From: Burkholderiaceae bacterium
Lineage (GTDB): Bacteria > Pseudomonadota > Gammaproteobacteria > Burkholderiales > Burkholderiaceae
DNA: 43,078 nucleotides
NCBI GenBank assembly: GCA_947449305.1
Contig: CANFRA010000009.1
Coordinates: 1-43,078, forward strand
Direction of reading: 5' to 3'
The notes beneath the pieces were generated by a model that did not search any database, had not been told where the DNA came from, and saw nothing but the letters and a program-made list of their open reading frames with translations. The translations under genes were made by a program, and so were the position numbers. Below are positions 7,200-15,563 of the stretch, in pieces (position 1 is the stretch's first letter; the number at the start of each line of letters is the position of its first letter).

Positions 7200-8615
7200 A
7201 TGAAGATTCAATTTCTTGGGGCCGCTGGTGAAGTCACTGGATCACGCCATTCAGTAGAGATCATGTTAGCCGGCCGGCAGAGACGCTTTATGGTGGATTA
7301 TGGGATGTTTCAGGGCGGTCGAGAGGCTACTAATAAGAATTTAGAGCCCATGCCATACCCTCCTAAAGATCTCGATTTTGTGGTGTTAACGCATGCGCAT
7401 ATAGATCACAGTGGGCTATTGCCGCGTTTATGTGCTCAGGGCTTTAGTGGCCCCATCTATTGCACTACTGCCACCTTTGAATTGTTGAAAATTCTTCTGC
7501 CGGATAGCGCATATCTACAGCGTGCTGATGTTGATAGGGCAGAGCGAAAACAAAAAGCAGGGAAGTGGCGAGGAGAAATGCCTGTCGCACTATATTCTCG
7601 AGAAGAAGTTGAGCTCGCTCTAGCCCAATTTGAAGTCTTGGAGTATGGGCAGGTGGTAGAGCCAGCCCCCGGCATTCAATTGGAGTTTAGAAATGCAGGG
7701 CATATCTTGGGATCAGCAATCGCTGTAATTGATATCACTGAAGATCATGCTGAAAAGAAGCGCTGCGTTTTTTCGGGTGATATTGGGATGAAAGGCAAAG
7801 TGCTCATGCCCGATCCCGATTTAATTGCAAGTGCTGATGTAGTAGTCGTTGAGTCAACTTATGGTGATCGCCAGCATCGTAGCTTAAAAGATACCGAAGA
7901 TGAACTAGTTGAGGTGATTTCATCAACGATGACAGCGCATGGCAATATTGTGATGCCTGCTTTTGCAGTCGGTCGAACACAAGAAATCTTATTCTTATTG
8001 ATTGATTTGGTAAAAAGAGGGCGCTTACCGCATCTCAGCATTTGGGTAGACTCCCCAATGGCAACTGCTGCTACACATTTAACCCAACATTTCTTTTCGC
8101 AACTAGATAGCCAGTCTCGGACAACGTTCGATTGGTACAAAGCCAATCCGGGGGCTGTCGATTTACGATTCATTGCTGATGTTGAGGAGTCTAAAGCCCT
8201 CAATAAAATCAAAGGGGGAGCCATTATTGTCTCAGCAAGTGGTATGTGCGATGCTGGGCGGGTTGTTCATCACTTGATAAGCAATCTACCGCGTGAGCAA
8301 AATGCCATCATCATCACGGGCTTTCAGGCATATGGAAGTGTAGGTAGGCGCTTAGTGGATAAAGTAGAAAAGCTGCGCTTATTTGGTGAGGAGGTCTTAG
8401 TGAAAGCCTCTATTCATACCATCGGAGGTTTATCTGCCCACGCTGATCAAGCTGGTTTATTAGATTGGCTGAAGGGCTTTAGGACGCCACCCAAAACAAT
8501 CTTTGTGGTTCATGGTGAACCCGAATCCTCTTCGGTGTTTGCGGAAAGTATTCGGGATGAGCTGGGCTGGAAAAACGTCATTATTCCTGAGCGCTTGCAT
8601 ACCTATCTATGTTGA
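7200..8615 (+). CDS. Metallo-beta-lactamase/beta-CASP nuclease-like protein
   Basis: A 471-residue member of the MBL-fold family with an inserted beta-CASP domain and a C-terminal RMMBL segment, the architecture of CPSF73/Integrator-like RNA nucleases (bacterial YsbA/TTHA0252 type). Zinc ligands are in HAHIDHSG (His65, His67, Asp69, His70), in NAGHILGS, and in SGDIGMKG. The beta-CASP part has VVVESTYGDRQH, MPAFAVGRTQE and SASGMCDAGRVVHHL; the RMMBL part has the final SAHADQ and VVHGEPE histidines. All catalytic residues appear present, so it is probably an active RNA nuclease or phosphodiesterase in the cytoplasm. It diverges from nnrD with 63 bases between starts. Natural substrate unknown. 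Confidence 0.9.
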   Translation: MKIQFLGAAGEVTGSRHSVEIMLAGRQRRFMVDYGMFQGGREATNKNLEPMPYPPKDLDFVVLTHAHIDHSGLLPRLCAQGFSGPIYCTTATFELLKILLPDSAYLQRADVDRAERKQKAGKWRGEMPVALYSREEVELALAQFEVLEYGQVVEPAPGIQLEFRNAGHILGSAIAVIDITEDHAEKKRCVFSGDIGMKGKVLMPDPDLIASADVVVVESTYGDRQHRSLKDTEDELVEVISSTMTAHGNIVMPAFAVGRTQEILFLLIDLVKRGRLPHLSIWVDSPMATAATHLTQHFFSQLDSQSRTTFDWYKANPGAVDLRFIADVEESKALNKIKGGAIIVSASGMCDAGRVVHHLISNLPREQNAIIITGFQAYGSVGRRLVDKVEKLRLFGEEVLVKASIHTIGGLSAHADQAGLLDWLKGFRTPPKTIFVVHGEPESSSVFAESIRDELGWKNVIIPERLHTYLC

Positions 8616-8629
8616 GCTGAGAGCCCACT

Positions 8630-9436
8630 TTAGTCTGCCACTTTCGCACCCTGAATATGATGGCGTTGCAGTGAGTTGGCTATAAATCCAGATTGCTTCA
8701 ATTGTGTAATGACTTCACTTAAGTACAGAGTCGTTCTTTCAAAATCAGGTCTTGCTTTAGCAACCCCTATAGCTTGGTTAATGACCATGAATCGCCCCGG
8801 CAGCATGCGTAAGCCTTCATAGCGCTTAGCGTCAATTTCTAGCTGCTGTTTTACGCCAGCTGCAACATTACCTTTACCAAGCATGAAGTCATCAACTACT
8901 GATTGTGAGTTAGCGGCTCTTAGTAGGGTTGCATTCTTGATTTCTCGTGTGAGGAAGAGGTCATAGGCACTCCCTTTGCCGACAATAATTTCGTTGCCAG
9001 CAACATCCACTTCCTCATTACGCTTTAAAGCAGAAGAAGATTTCACCATATAGGCGCCTTCAATTTGAATATATGCGGGGGTATAACTAACATCAACGCC
9101 GCGTACGGGGTCAATAGCAACAAACACTAGATCAAGGTCACCATTTTTAATGCCATCGACAGTCGCACCAGCGCTTTTATATGGAATGAACTGTACTGGC
9201 AAGCTAATGCGTTTACCAATTTCATTGGCAATATCAATCGTGACGCCACTCAGTTTCTTAGTGGCAGCATCTTCACTCGCCAGAACGGGATTTCCTAGAT
9301 TGATTCCAACACGCAGAGTGCCATTTGGCGCAAATGATTTGAGGGTGGCGGGATCGATCGGTTTCATAGCTTGAGATGACTGGCCAAACGTGATTTGTGA
9401 AATACAGAAAAGAGTAAGACCGAGTAAGAATTTCAT
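8630..9436 (-). CDS. Family 3 periplasmic solute-binding protein
   Basis: A 268-residue exported protein starting at ATG 9436 (a TTG two codons earlier is possible but unnecessary). The signal peptide is KFLLGLTLFCISQITFG-QSS. The mature part has the SBP family 3 pattern: LRVGINLGNPVLA, GVTIDIANEIGKRI, and NGDLDLVFVAIDPVRG in place of the usual DAxxxGxTxTxER loop, followed by VSYTPAYIQIEGAYMVK. The family binds polar amino acids or related small acids for ABC transporters; no permease or ATPase gene is adjacent, so it is an orphan receptor here. The Cys-free N-terminus argues against a lipoprotein. It is convergent with the beta-CASP gene. Confidence 0.8.
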   Translation of the reverse strand: MKFLLGLTLFCISQITFGQSSQAMKPIDPATLKSFAPNGTLRVGINLGNPVLASEDAATKKLSGVTIDIANEIGKRISLPVQFIPYKSAGATVDGIKNGDLDLVFVAIDPVRGVDVSYTPAYIQIEGAYMVKSSSALKRNEEVDVAGNEIIVGKGSAYDLFLTREIKNATLLRAANSQSVVDDFMLGKGNVAAGVKQQLEIDAKRYEGLRMLPGRFMVINQAIGVAKARPDFERTTLYLSEVITQLKQSGFIANSLQRHHIQGAKVAD

Positions 9437-9450
9437 ATTCAATTAGAGAT

Positions 9451-9476
9451 AAAAAAACCGCGGCGCACCGCGGTTT
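9451..9476 (-). terminator. Rho-independent terminator after small membrane protein
   Basis: On the minus strand an AAACCGCGG / CCGCGGTTT stem with a TGCG loop is followed by an uninterrupted run of Ts. It separates the 60-residue protein gene (stop at 9494) from the start of the solute-binding protein gene (9436), so the two are separate transcripts. Confidence 0.85.
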
Positions 9477-9493
9477 CATTTAGCGATAGAAAA

Positions 9494-9676
9494 TTATTTC
9501 TTAGCATCTGCTGCCGGAGCTGCTGGCGCTGCTGCTTTTTTAGCATCTTCTATATGAACTGCTTCTGCGCCATGCTTTTCGCCGCCCATATCAATGTCGC
9601 CGTCACCTTTAATGAGTAAATAGGCTGTGGCACCAACTAATACTAGTACCATGATGATAAGAGAACGATTGCTCAT
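9494..9676 (-). CDS. Small single-span membrane protein with Ala/Lys tail
   Basis: A 60-residue protein with one N-terminal membrane segment (residues about 5-22, SLIIMVLVLVGATAYLLI) followed by a short acidic stretch (GDGDIDMGGEKHGAEAVHIEDAKK) and an Ala/Pro-rich tail ending ADAKK. A GGAAAAGC stretch lies just upstream of the ATG at 9676. It has its own terminator downstream. The likely topology is N-in with the tail in the periplasm, or a non-cleaved signal anchor. I do not recognise a family. Composition resembles the tail of the exported protein at 5002. Confidence 0.65.
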   Translation of the reverse strand: MSNRSLIIMVLVLVGATAYLLIKGDGDIDMGGEKHGAEAVHIEDAKKAAAPAAPAADAKK

Positions 9677-9742
9677 TGCTTTTCCTTCAGTTTGGTTGAA
9701 ATTAGGTCAATATTAACCCTTGTTGGCATCGGGGTAAATCCC

Positions 9743-9777
9743 AAATGGCCCTAAGCGCCTCTTGATCAGGGCCATTT
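9743..9777. other. Perfect 10-bp inverted repeat in a divergent spacer
   Basis: AAATGGCCCT (9743-9752) and AGGGCCATTT (9768-9777) form a perfect 10-bp stem around a 15-base loop. It lies between two divergently transcribed genes (starts at 9676 and 9874), where a terminator for either is not expected, and no T-run follows on either strand. It could be an operator, an mRNA leader structure, or part of a small RNA. Confidence 0.5.
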
Positions 9778-9873
9778 AGGTATTAATACTAAGTTTTAGG
9801 GAAGGTAATCGAGTCCGATCGCTTCAAAAACTAAGAGGTAAGATGACATGATCCCGATATTAAAGGCGAGAAT

Positions 9874-10731
9874 ATGAGCCCAAAGCTCCCCACCAATAAT
9901 GCTCAGACCATTACCGATTTTCTAAATCCTGAGCCACATCACATTTCTGAAGAGACTTCCGCAGAGTCCTATAAGTTTGCATTTGATGATGAAGCTTTTC
10001 TAGCCCGCAGAGAAACTATTGGAATTCGTTTTGAATTGGAGCTTTTAAAACCAGAAATTTTGCTAAATGAGCATGGGATTGACCATACCATTACAGTCTT
10101 TGGCTCAACACGCTTTGTTAGTCGTGAAAAAGCCTTGGAGATGGAAAGGAGTGCACAAACGGTAGATGAGAAAGCTGCAGCAAATAAAGCACTGCTGCAT
10201 AGTCGCTATTATGAATCTGCTCGTGAGTTTGGTGCCACAGTTGCTCGCTATAACGCTACTCAAGATAAGAGCTCCAATAAATTACATATTTGTACTGGGG
10301 GTGGTCCTGGCATTATGGAGGCAGCAAATCGGGGTGCATTTGAAGCAGGGGATCAAACCATTGGTTTCAATATTAGCTTGCCCAGGGAACAGCACCCCAA
10401 TCCATACATCAGCCCTGGCCTCAGTTTTCGTTTTCACTACTTTGCCTTGCGCAAGATGCACTTCATGTTACGGGCGCGGGCAATCGTCGTATTTCCAGGG
10501 GGCTTCGGCTCATTTGACGAGTTCTTTGAGGTGCTCACCTTGATGCAGACTAAAAAAGTAACTTCCTTTCCTATCATCCTTGTGGGGAAAGAGTTTTGGG
10601 CCGAGATGGTGAATTTTCAGCAGATGATTGATTTTGGTGTGATTGATGAGAGTGATATGCAGGTCATTCATTTTGCAGAGACTGCGCAAGAGTCTTGGGC
10701 GATTATCAGAAATCATTACCAATTAAGCTAG
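9874..10731 (+). CDS. LOG family protein (TIGR00730-like, long form)
   Basis: A 285-residue Rossmann-like protein of the LOG family, whose best-known members are cytokinin riboside-5'-monophosphate phosphoribohydrolases (lysine-decarboxylase-like fold). Motifs are VFGSTR (75-80), the nucleotide-binding GGGPGIMEAANRGA (142-155), LRKMHFM, and the signature PGGFGSFDEFFE (208-219; canonical PGGxGTxxE), with catalytic glutamate 216 present and Thr replaced by Ser. An N-terminal extension of about 70 residues with an insertion (ERSAQTVDEKAA) marks the long form, likely a nucleotide (AMP) phosphoribohydrolase rather than a hormone enzyme. GGCGAG lies close to the ATG. Confidence 0.87.
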   Translation: MSPKLPTNNAQTITDFLNPEPHHISEETSAESYKFAFDDEAFLARRETIGIRFELELLKPEILLNEHGIDHTITVFGSTRFVSREKALEMERSAQTVDEKAAANKALLHSRYYESAREFGATVARYNATQDKSSNKLHICTGGGPGIMEAANRGAFEAGDQTIGFNISLPREQHPNPYISPGLSFRFHYFALRKMHFMLRARAIVVFPGGFGSFDEFFEVLTLMQTKKVTSFPIILVGKEFWAEMVNFQQMIDFGVIDESDMQVIHFAETAQESWAIIRNHYQLS

Positions 10732-10786
10732 TGAGAGCTTTAATTGCTCCAATTGCTTAGTCTGTAAAATAGCGCAAAGCCCAATC

Positions 10787-11299
10787 ATGACTCCACAAGA
10801 CGCCAGCATCGCCACCACTTTAGATTTACCCAGCTACCTTCTAGGCGCCATCATGTTATTGCTAGTGATGGTTCTTCATGGCCTTGTATTGCTGCAAATT
10901 ACGAAGCGTTATGAGGTCAAATCATTTCTATATTTATCAGAAAAGAAATACTCAGAGGTGACGCTCTGTTTTTATATTGGCATTTTCTGTTTATTTTTAA
11001 CCCACATTGCTGAAATTATTCTCTGGGGAATTTCGCTTTATGCTCTAAAACTAGTCCCAGCTTTAGGCCAGAGTATTTTATTTAGCGGTAGTACTTATAC
11101 GGCAATGGGGTTTATGGAAGACATCTTGCCGGATGGTTGGAAAATGTTGGCAGTCATTATTGCCTTCTCCGGCATGTTTGCTTTTGCTTGGACTGCGTCA
11201 GCCATGATCTCGATGACGAAAAATTTTCGGCAAGCCTATACCAAACGTCATATGGAAAAACTCAATATTTCTTCTGACATCATTAACCGTTTTAAATAA
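10787..11299 (+). CDS. Ion-channel-like membrane protein with degenerate K+ filter
   Basis: A 170-residue membrane protein with helices at about 17-37, 60-87 and 118-140 and a re-entrant segment between the last two (residues 94-112). That segment, ending TYTAMGFMED, aligns with the pore loop TYTTIGYGD of two-TM potassium channels, but the filter reads A-M-G-F-M instead of T-x-G-Y-G, so the second glycine is Met110. The fold therefore looks like the Ion_trans_2/potassium-channel family, while potassium selectivity is doubtful. A basic C-terminal tail follows. The stop codon is followed immediately by the flavoprotein gene, so the two are probably translated from one message. Channel identity is inferred from pattern, not from a search. 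Confidence 0.65.
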   Translation: MTPQDASIATTLDLPSYLLGAIMLLLVMVLHGLVLLQITKRYEVKSFLYLSEKKYSEVTLCFYIGIFCLFLTHIAEIILWGISLYALKLVPALGQSILFSGSTYTAMGFMEDILPDGWKMLAVIIAFSGMFAFAWTASAMISMTKNFRQAYTKRHMEKLNISSDIINRFK

Positions 11300-11302
11300 G
11301 TG

Positions 11303-12520
11303 ATGACTAAGACATGGGATGCCGTCATTGTTGGTGGTGGTGCAGCCGGTTTATTTTGCGCCGGAGTTGCTGGTCAGCTAGGAAAAAAGGTTTTAGTTCT
11401 TGATCACGCCCCAGTGCTGGGCGAGAAGATTCGTATTAGTGGTGGAGGACGTTGTAACTTTACTAACTTGCATAGTAGCCCAGCCAATTTCCTTTCACTC
11501 AATCCTCACTTTGTTAAAAGTGCACTTGCAAAGTACCCATCAAAAGAATTTATCAAGCTCGTTGACTCATATGGGATTGCTTATCATGAGAAGCATCAAG
11601 GACAACTCTTTTGCGATGATTCTGCTAAGCAGATTATCGATATGCTCATGTCAGAGTGCGCCAAGGGAAAGGTCACCATTCGTAATCCTATTTCTGTTGA
11701 GGCGATTACTCAAGAAGTATCAGGCTGGTTGGTTCATACAAATACAGGTATCGAAAAAACGAAGACCGTAGTGATGGCAACGGGAGGCTTACCGGTTCCC
11801 GCCATTGGCGCTACTGCTTACTCTTTAGATATCGCTAAACAGTTTGAACTCTCGGTAGTAGAGCCAAGACCCGCATTGGTGCCGCTATCATTTACCGCGG
11901 AAACTTTCGGCAATCTGAATGAGCTGGCTGGTTTAAGTGTTCCCATCAGAATTGCATCCGGCTCTAAAGGCCATCGTTATGGCGCCTGCCGATTTACCGA
12001 AGACCTACTCTTGACTCATAAAGGCTTATCTGGCCCAGCAGTTCTTCAGGCAAGTAGCTTTTGGGTCGAGGGTGAAGCGATTCATATTGATTGGCTTGGC
12101 GCTGTTGAAGTGGCTGGCGGATTTAATTGTGATGCGCTATTTAATGATGAGGATAATCGCTTAAAGCTCACCGAAAATATACTGGCCTCTGTTTTGCCGC
12201 AGCGCTTGGCTAAAGCATTTGCTGAGCAACGAAATCTAAGTGGTCGTAAGTGGGTTGAGGTATCTAAAAAAGATCGTCAAGCTCTAAAAGAGTTGCTCAC
12301 TAATTGGTCTGTAAAGCCTGCTGGAACCTTAGGCTGGAAAAAGGCTGAGGTCATGTTAGGCGGTGTAGATACCAAAGATTTAGATGGTCAAACGATGATG
12401 TCACGCACACACGAAGGACTATTTTTTATCGGTGAGTGCGTAGATGTTACCGGCCACCTAGGCGGCCATAACTTCCAATGGGCTTGGGCAAGCGGCTTTG
12501 TTTGTGCCCAAGCTCTTTAA
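11303..12520 (+). CDS. HI0933/YhiN-family FAD-dependent oxidoreductase
   Basis: A 405-residue flavoprotein of the HI0933 (YhiN) family. The N-terminal Rossmann motif is VIVGGGAAGLFCA (residues about 8-21), followed by GEKIRISGGGRCNFTN, the family's hallmark, VMATGGLPVPAIGATAYS in the middle, and a C-terminal FAD-binding FIGECVDVTGHLGGHNFQWAWASG. Function is not established; family members are annotated as BaiN-like or NAD(P)/FAD-dependent oxidoreductases. I prefer ATG 11303 over the GTG directly before it (11300); both are only 0-3 bases after the previous stop codon, so translation is probably coupled to the channel-like gene. The gene is convergent with terC. Confidence 0.88.
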   Translation: MTKTWDAVIVGGGAAGLFCAGVAGQLGKKVLVLDHAPVLGEKIRISGGGRCNFTNLHSSPANFLSLNPHFVKSALAKYPSKEFIKLVDSYGIAYHEKHQGQLFCDDSAKQIIDMLMSECAKGKVTIRNPISVEAITQEVSGWLVHTNTGIEKTKTVVMATGGLPVPAIGATAYSLDIAKQFELSVVEPRPALVPLSFTAETFGNLNELAGLSVPIRIASGSKGHRYGACRFTEDLLLTHKGLSGPAVLQASSFWVEGEAIHIDWLGAVEVAGGFNCDALFNDEDNRLKLTENILASVLPQRLAKAFAEQRNLSGRKWVEVSKKDRQALKELLTNWSVKPAGTLGWKKAEVMLGGVDTKDLDGQTMMSRTHEGLFFIGECVDVTGHLGGHNFQWAWASGFVCAQAL

Positions 12521-12527
12521 GCCAGAC

Positions 12528-13280
12528 TTACTTTTTCTTCTTTCCTCGAGAGCGAATATTGAGTAACTCTACGGAGAGCGAGAAGGCCATTGCTACATAT
12601 ACGTATCCTTTAGGAATATGAACGCCCATACCTTCCGCAATCAGTACCACGCCTACAACAGTGAGGAATGATAGAGCCAGAACTTTAATCGAAGGATGGC
12701 GATGTACAAAATCACCAATCGGTTTTGCAGCAATCAACATGATCATTACAGAGGCTAGTACTGCAGCAATCATGATGCTAATTTCATCAACCATACCAAC
12801 GGCAGTAATGACGCTGTCTAGGGAGAAGATGATGTCCAATATGCCAATTTGTACAACGGAACCCACAAATAAAGAAAACATCGATTTATTCAGGTTTGCT
12901 TTATTAGTATCACCTTGTTCATCATGCTCTTCATTGAGCTCTACTTCAACATAGATCTCTTTCGAGGCTTTCCAAATTAAGAAGAAGCCTCCTAGTAATA
13001 AAATCAGATCTCTGCCGCTAATAGCGTGGTCGTTAATACTGAAGAGGGGGTTGGTAAGGCTCATTACCCAAGAAAGGCTGAGTAGTAACAAGATTCTAGT
13101 TACTAGGGCAAAAATGAGGCCAAACTGTCGGACTTTCTCCCGAATCTCTACAGGGAGTCTATTGGCAATGACGCTAATAAAAATAATGTTGTCTATTCCT
13201 AGAATGATCTCTAGGGCAGAAAGTGTTAAAAATGCTACCCAAGCATTGGGATCGCTCATTAGCTGTAAAAGACTATCCAT
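12528..13280 (-). CDS. TerC family integral membrane protein
   Basis: A 250-residue protein with about seven helices and the two TerC hallmarks: LEIILGIDNIIFISVIANRLP in the first helix and LDIIFSLDSVITAVGM in the second half, each with the conserved acidic residue thought to bind metal ions. A central charged loop (EVELNEEHDEQGDTNK) and a basic KKKK end lie in the cytoplasm. TerC proteins are linked to tellurite resistance and, for close relatives (Alx, MeeF/YceF), to manganese export during metalation of exported proteins. Tellurite resistance should not be assumed; no terABDZ genes are nearby. It diverges from the Bug receptor at 13346. Confidence 0.9.
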   Translation of the reverse strand: MDSLLQLMSDPNAWVAFLTLSALEIILGIDNIIFISVIANRLPVEIREKVRQFGLIFALVTRILLLLSLSWVMSLTNPLFSINDHAISGRDLILLLGGFFLIWKASKEIYVEVELNEEHDEQGDTNKANLNKSMFSLFVGSVVQIGILDIIFSLDSVITAVGMVDEISIMIAAVLASVMIMLIAAKPIGDFVHRHPSIKVLALSFLTVVGVVLIAEGMGVHIPKGYVYVAMAFSLSVELLNIRSRGKKKK

Positions 13281-13345
13281 TGATTTCTATTTCTAAAGTA
13301 GGTTTGAGGTAAAGTGTATCTAACTAAATTACCCGTGTGATTTCT

Positions 13346-14320
13346 ATGCTTAAGCCCACACATGTTATCAGGACATTGCTCTTCAGTATCAGCATGGCAT
13401 TTACGTTTCATGTGCAAGCTGCTTACCCTGATAAGCCGATCAAAATTATTATTGGCTTCCCGGCAGGCGGCCCCCTGGATGCACATATTCGTCTTTTAGT
13501 GGATAGGCTGCAGTCTGCTCTTGGACAGACAGTGATTGTTGACTACAAAGCAGGCGCTGGTGGTACTGTCGGCGCCCAATTTGTAGCGCAGTCTTTGCCA
13601 GATGGGTATACGCTACTCTTGGCAAATACTGGCACGATGGTCATCAATCCAGCCATCTATACCAAAGCACCTTACGATACTCTCAGAGATTTCCAGCCCA
13701 TTGCCAGAACTGCCCAACAACCTCTGGCATTAATTGTGAATAAAGATGTACCTGCTAATTCTTTAAAAGAATTGATTGCCTATGCCAAAGCCAACCCCGG
13801 AAAGTTGAATTACGGTTCTGCCGGAAATGGCGGTATCTCGCATTTAGTTCCCGAGATGCTCAAAAGTGAGACTGGTATTTTTATGGTGCATATTCCATTT
13901 AAAGGAAGTGCACCAGCATTCACAGATTTAATTGCAGGCCATGTCCAATTTATGGCGGAGTCTGTTCCCCAGGCTGCAAACTATGCGAAGCAGGGCAAGG
14001 TAAAAGCATTGGCAGTGACCAGTGCAAAACGCAATGCTGCATTACCCAATACGCCTACTGTGATTGAAACAGGCGTAGCCAATCTGGAGGTTGTTGGTTT
14101 TTATGGAATTCTGGCTCCTAAAGGGACGCCAGCTGATGTGACAAACAAATTAAGCCAGGCTTTTAAAGAGACTCTAGAGTCACCTGAGATACAAAAGAGA
14201 ATGATTGAGCAGGGGGCTGATCCAGCCTATCTCAATGCTGATCAATTTACAAAATTTCTTGCCATTGAAATGCCGCGCTGGGCAAAAGTGGTAAATCAAG
14301 CCGGTGCGAAGCTAGATTAA
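13346..14320 (+). CDS. Bug-family (TctC) tripartite tricarboxylate receptor
   Basis: A 324-residue periplasmic receptor of the Bug/TctC family, the binding component of tripartite tricarboxylate transporters. Signal peptide: LLFSISMAFTFHVQA-AYP. Mature motifs are YPDKPIKIIIGFPAGGPLD (ligand-loop 1), AGAGGTVGAQFVAQSLPDGYTLL, GKLNYGSAGNGGISHL, MVHIPFKGSAPAFTDLIAGHV, and the terminal WAKVVNQAGAKLD. Ligands are usually small carboxylates. I chose ATG 13346 over a GTG three codons before. The membrane components TctA and TctB are not in this window, so it is an orphan receptor. It differs from the other four Bug proteins here and is transcribed alone. Confidence 0.92.
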   Translation: MLKPTHVIRTLLFSISMAFTFHVQAAYPDKPIKIIIGFPAGGPLDAHIRLLVDRLQSALGQTVIVDYKAGAGGTVGAQFVAQSLPDGYTLLLANTGTMVINPAIYTKAPYDTLRDFQPIARTAQQPLALIVNKDVPANSLKELIAYAKANPGKLNYGSAGNGGISHLVPEMLKSETGIFMVHIPFKGSAPAFTDLIAGHVQFMAESVPQAANYAKQGKVKALAVTSAKRNAALPNTPTVIETGVANLEVVGFYGILAPKGTPADVTNKLSQAFKETLESPEIQKRMIEQGADPAYLNADQFTKFLAIEMPRWAKVVNQAGAKLD

Positions 14321-14459
14321 GGTATTAGCTTGGCTTCTCATCCAAATAGTTATATTGTCATATTAGTGACTTAAATTAGAAGCAATTGGCAGTTTGCTAA
14401 TTTCGGTATACAGTGGAATTGAAGCTTTTTCTAGACCCTTTATTGATAGGAGCATAAAA

Positions 14460-14987
14460 ATGGATGCAAAAGAATTGCAAAAATGGCAGCGCGAAAAAGC
14501 AAAAGAATTGTTTGATTACTCGCATACTTTATTAGAGGCTGCTAAGAAGCTCAGCGAACATCATATGGCAGAGATGGAATGGGGCATGAAAAATGCTTTA
14601 GAAAGCGCAAAGTCAGCCGCTAAAAATGATTTAGCTAAGTTAAAGGATTTACAAGCAGAGGCTGCTAAAGAAGCGGCTAAACGTGCAGCTACTTATCAGA
14701 AGAAGGTGAAATCAGTTCTCAAAGATCTTGGCGACAGCGCTGCCGATGAAACAGAGAAGCATCTTGAGAAGGTCCGCGCTTCTCTAGTAACTTGGCTTGA
14801 AGATGCTGAAAATAAAATGCCAGCACAGGCAGAAAAATTATCGAAAGTGGTTCATGAGATGTCGACCACTGGCCAGAAGATGTTCAAAGAAGGTCGCCGT
14901 ATTGTTAATGAAGTTGCTGATACTGCAGAAAAAAATATTGACGAGATGGTTAAAAAATCTTCAGGGTCAAAAAAGAAGTCTGATTAA
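14460..14987 (+). CDS. Phasin-like coiled-coil protein
   Basis: A 175-residue, almost wholly helical protein without signal peptide or membrane helix. The start is ATG 14460 with GGAG eight bases before; an upstream in-frame ATG-less extension is unneeded. It begins DAKELQKWQREKAKELFDYSHTLLEAAKKLSEHH, has Ala/Lys/Glu heptads through about residue 150, and ends in a lysine/serine-rich tail (KKSSGSKKKSD). Length and pattern resemble phasins, proteins that coat polyhydroxyalkanoate granules, and the phasin_2 family. No PHA synthase gene is in the window. Another possibility is a DNA-associated Ala/Lys-rich protein. A strong terminator follows. Confidence 0.65.
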   Translation: MDAKELQKWQREKAKELFDYSHTLLEAAKKLSEHHMAEMEWGMKNALESAKSAAKNDLAKLKDLQAEAAKEAAKRAATYQKKVKSVLKDLGDSAADETEKHLEKVRASLVTWLEDAENKMPAQAEKLSKVVHEMSTTGQKMFKEGRRIVNEVADTAEKNIDEMVKKSSGSKKKSD

Positions 14988-15006
14988 TCACTTTAGCGTT
15001 TTTTAA

Positions 15007-15037
15007 AGAGCCGCCTCAAATCAGAGGCGGTTTTTTA
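15007..15037 (+). terminator. Rho-independent terminator after phasin-like gene
   Basis: CCGCCTC (15011-15017) pairs with GAGGCGG (15024-15030) around AAATCA and is followed by TTTTTTATT. It ends 20 bases beyond the phasin-like stop codon and overlaps the end of the convergent TIGR02450 gene. Confidence 0.9.
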
Positions 15038-15256
15038 TTGCCAGCCCTGGATCCATAGCTCACTGTTGGTTAGGTCTCGCCAGGCAATGAGTTGAACCTT
15101 TTTTGAGTACACCGCTTCAATTTCGATAAATTCAATTTTTTCGTTAGGAGGTTCTGGCAGAATGACTTTACTCACTAGGAAATGTTTCTGTTTAGCAATG
15201 GGTTTTACTGCCGTCCATTTGGTCAGTAAAAGTTTTTTAGGGCTAAGTGGGTTCAT
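15035..15256 (-). CDS. TIGR02450-family Trp-rich small protein
   Basis: A 73-residue cytoplasmic protein matching the TIGR02450 pattern: N-terminal LSPKKLLLTKWTAVKPIAKQKHFLV, then an acidic EFIEIEAVYSKK segment, and a C-terminal WRDLTNSELWIQGWQ. It contains three tryptophans in the family-typical positions. Function is unknown. It starts only 4 bases after the stop of the small lipoprotein gene, making it the last gene of the operon 18133-15035. The expected GSKWTAV is LTKWTAV here. Confidence 0.85.
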   Translation of the reverse strand: MNPLSPKKLLLTKWTAVKPIAKQKHFLVSKVILPEPPNEKIEFIEIEAVYSKKVQLIAWRDLTNSELWIQGWQ

Positions 15257-15260
15257 CTGT

Positions 15261-15551
15261 CTATAGTGCGTTGCACTGGTAATTTTGGTCTTTACTCATA
15301 AGTACTCCAGAGGATGGAGTAAATGTATAAGCAGACTCTTGAATCAGTGAAGGACATTTTTGGTCGAAATAGCTTTGATTGCCTAGACTGCCGCAATAGT
15401 CGAGCTTGAGGTCTTTTAATTCCATGCGGGCTTTTCTGAGCACCATAGAAACTTTCAACTCTGCCGCTGAATTACAGCTCCAGCTAGTGTAAGTTTCTCG
15501 CTCACAGGCCGTTAATCCTAGAACGCTCAGAATCAAGATGGAAAGTCTCAT
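15261..15551 (-). CDS. Small cysteine-containing lipoprotein
   Basis: A 96-residue putative lipoprotein. The ATG at 15551 gives a signal peptide RLSILILSVLGLTAC with lipobox LTAC (Cys16). The mature part, about 80 residues, has four further cysteines (in SCNSAAEL, DYCGSLG, QKCPSL and YQCNAL), probably two disulfides in the periplasm. Glu at position +2 is not the Asp retention signal, so outer-membrane sorting is plausible. The gene starts about 12 bases after the rhodanese stop and is tied to TIGR02450 downstream. I do not recognise a family. Confidence 0.7.
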   Translation of the reverse strand: MRLSILILSVLGLTACERETYTSWSCNSAAELKVSMVLRKARMELKDLKLDYCGSLGNQSYFDQKCPSLIQESAYTFTPSSGVLMSKDQNYQCNAL

Positions 15552-15563
15552 TAAGGGCAAGGG

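Noticed and set aside
12528..13280. Tellurite resistance locus
   Set aside because: Only a TerC-family protein is present; without terABDZ genes this name would mislead.
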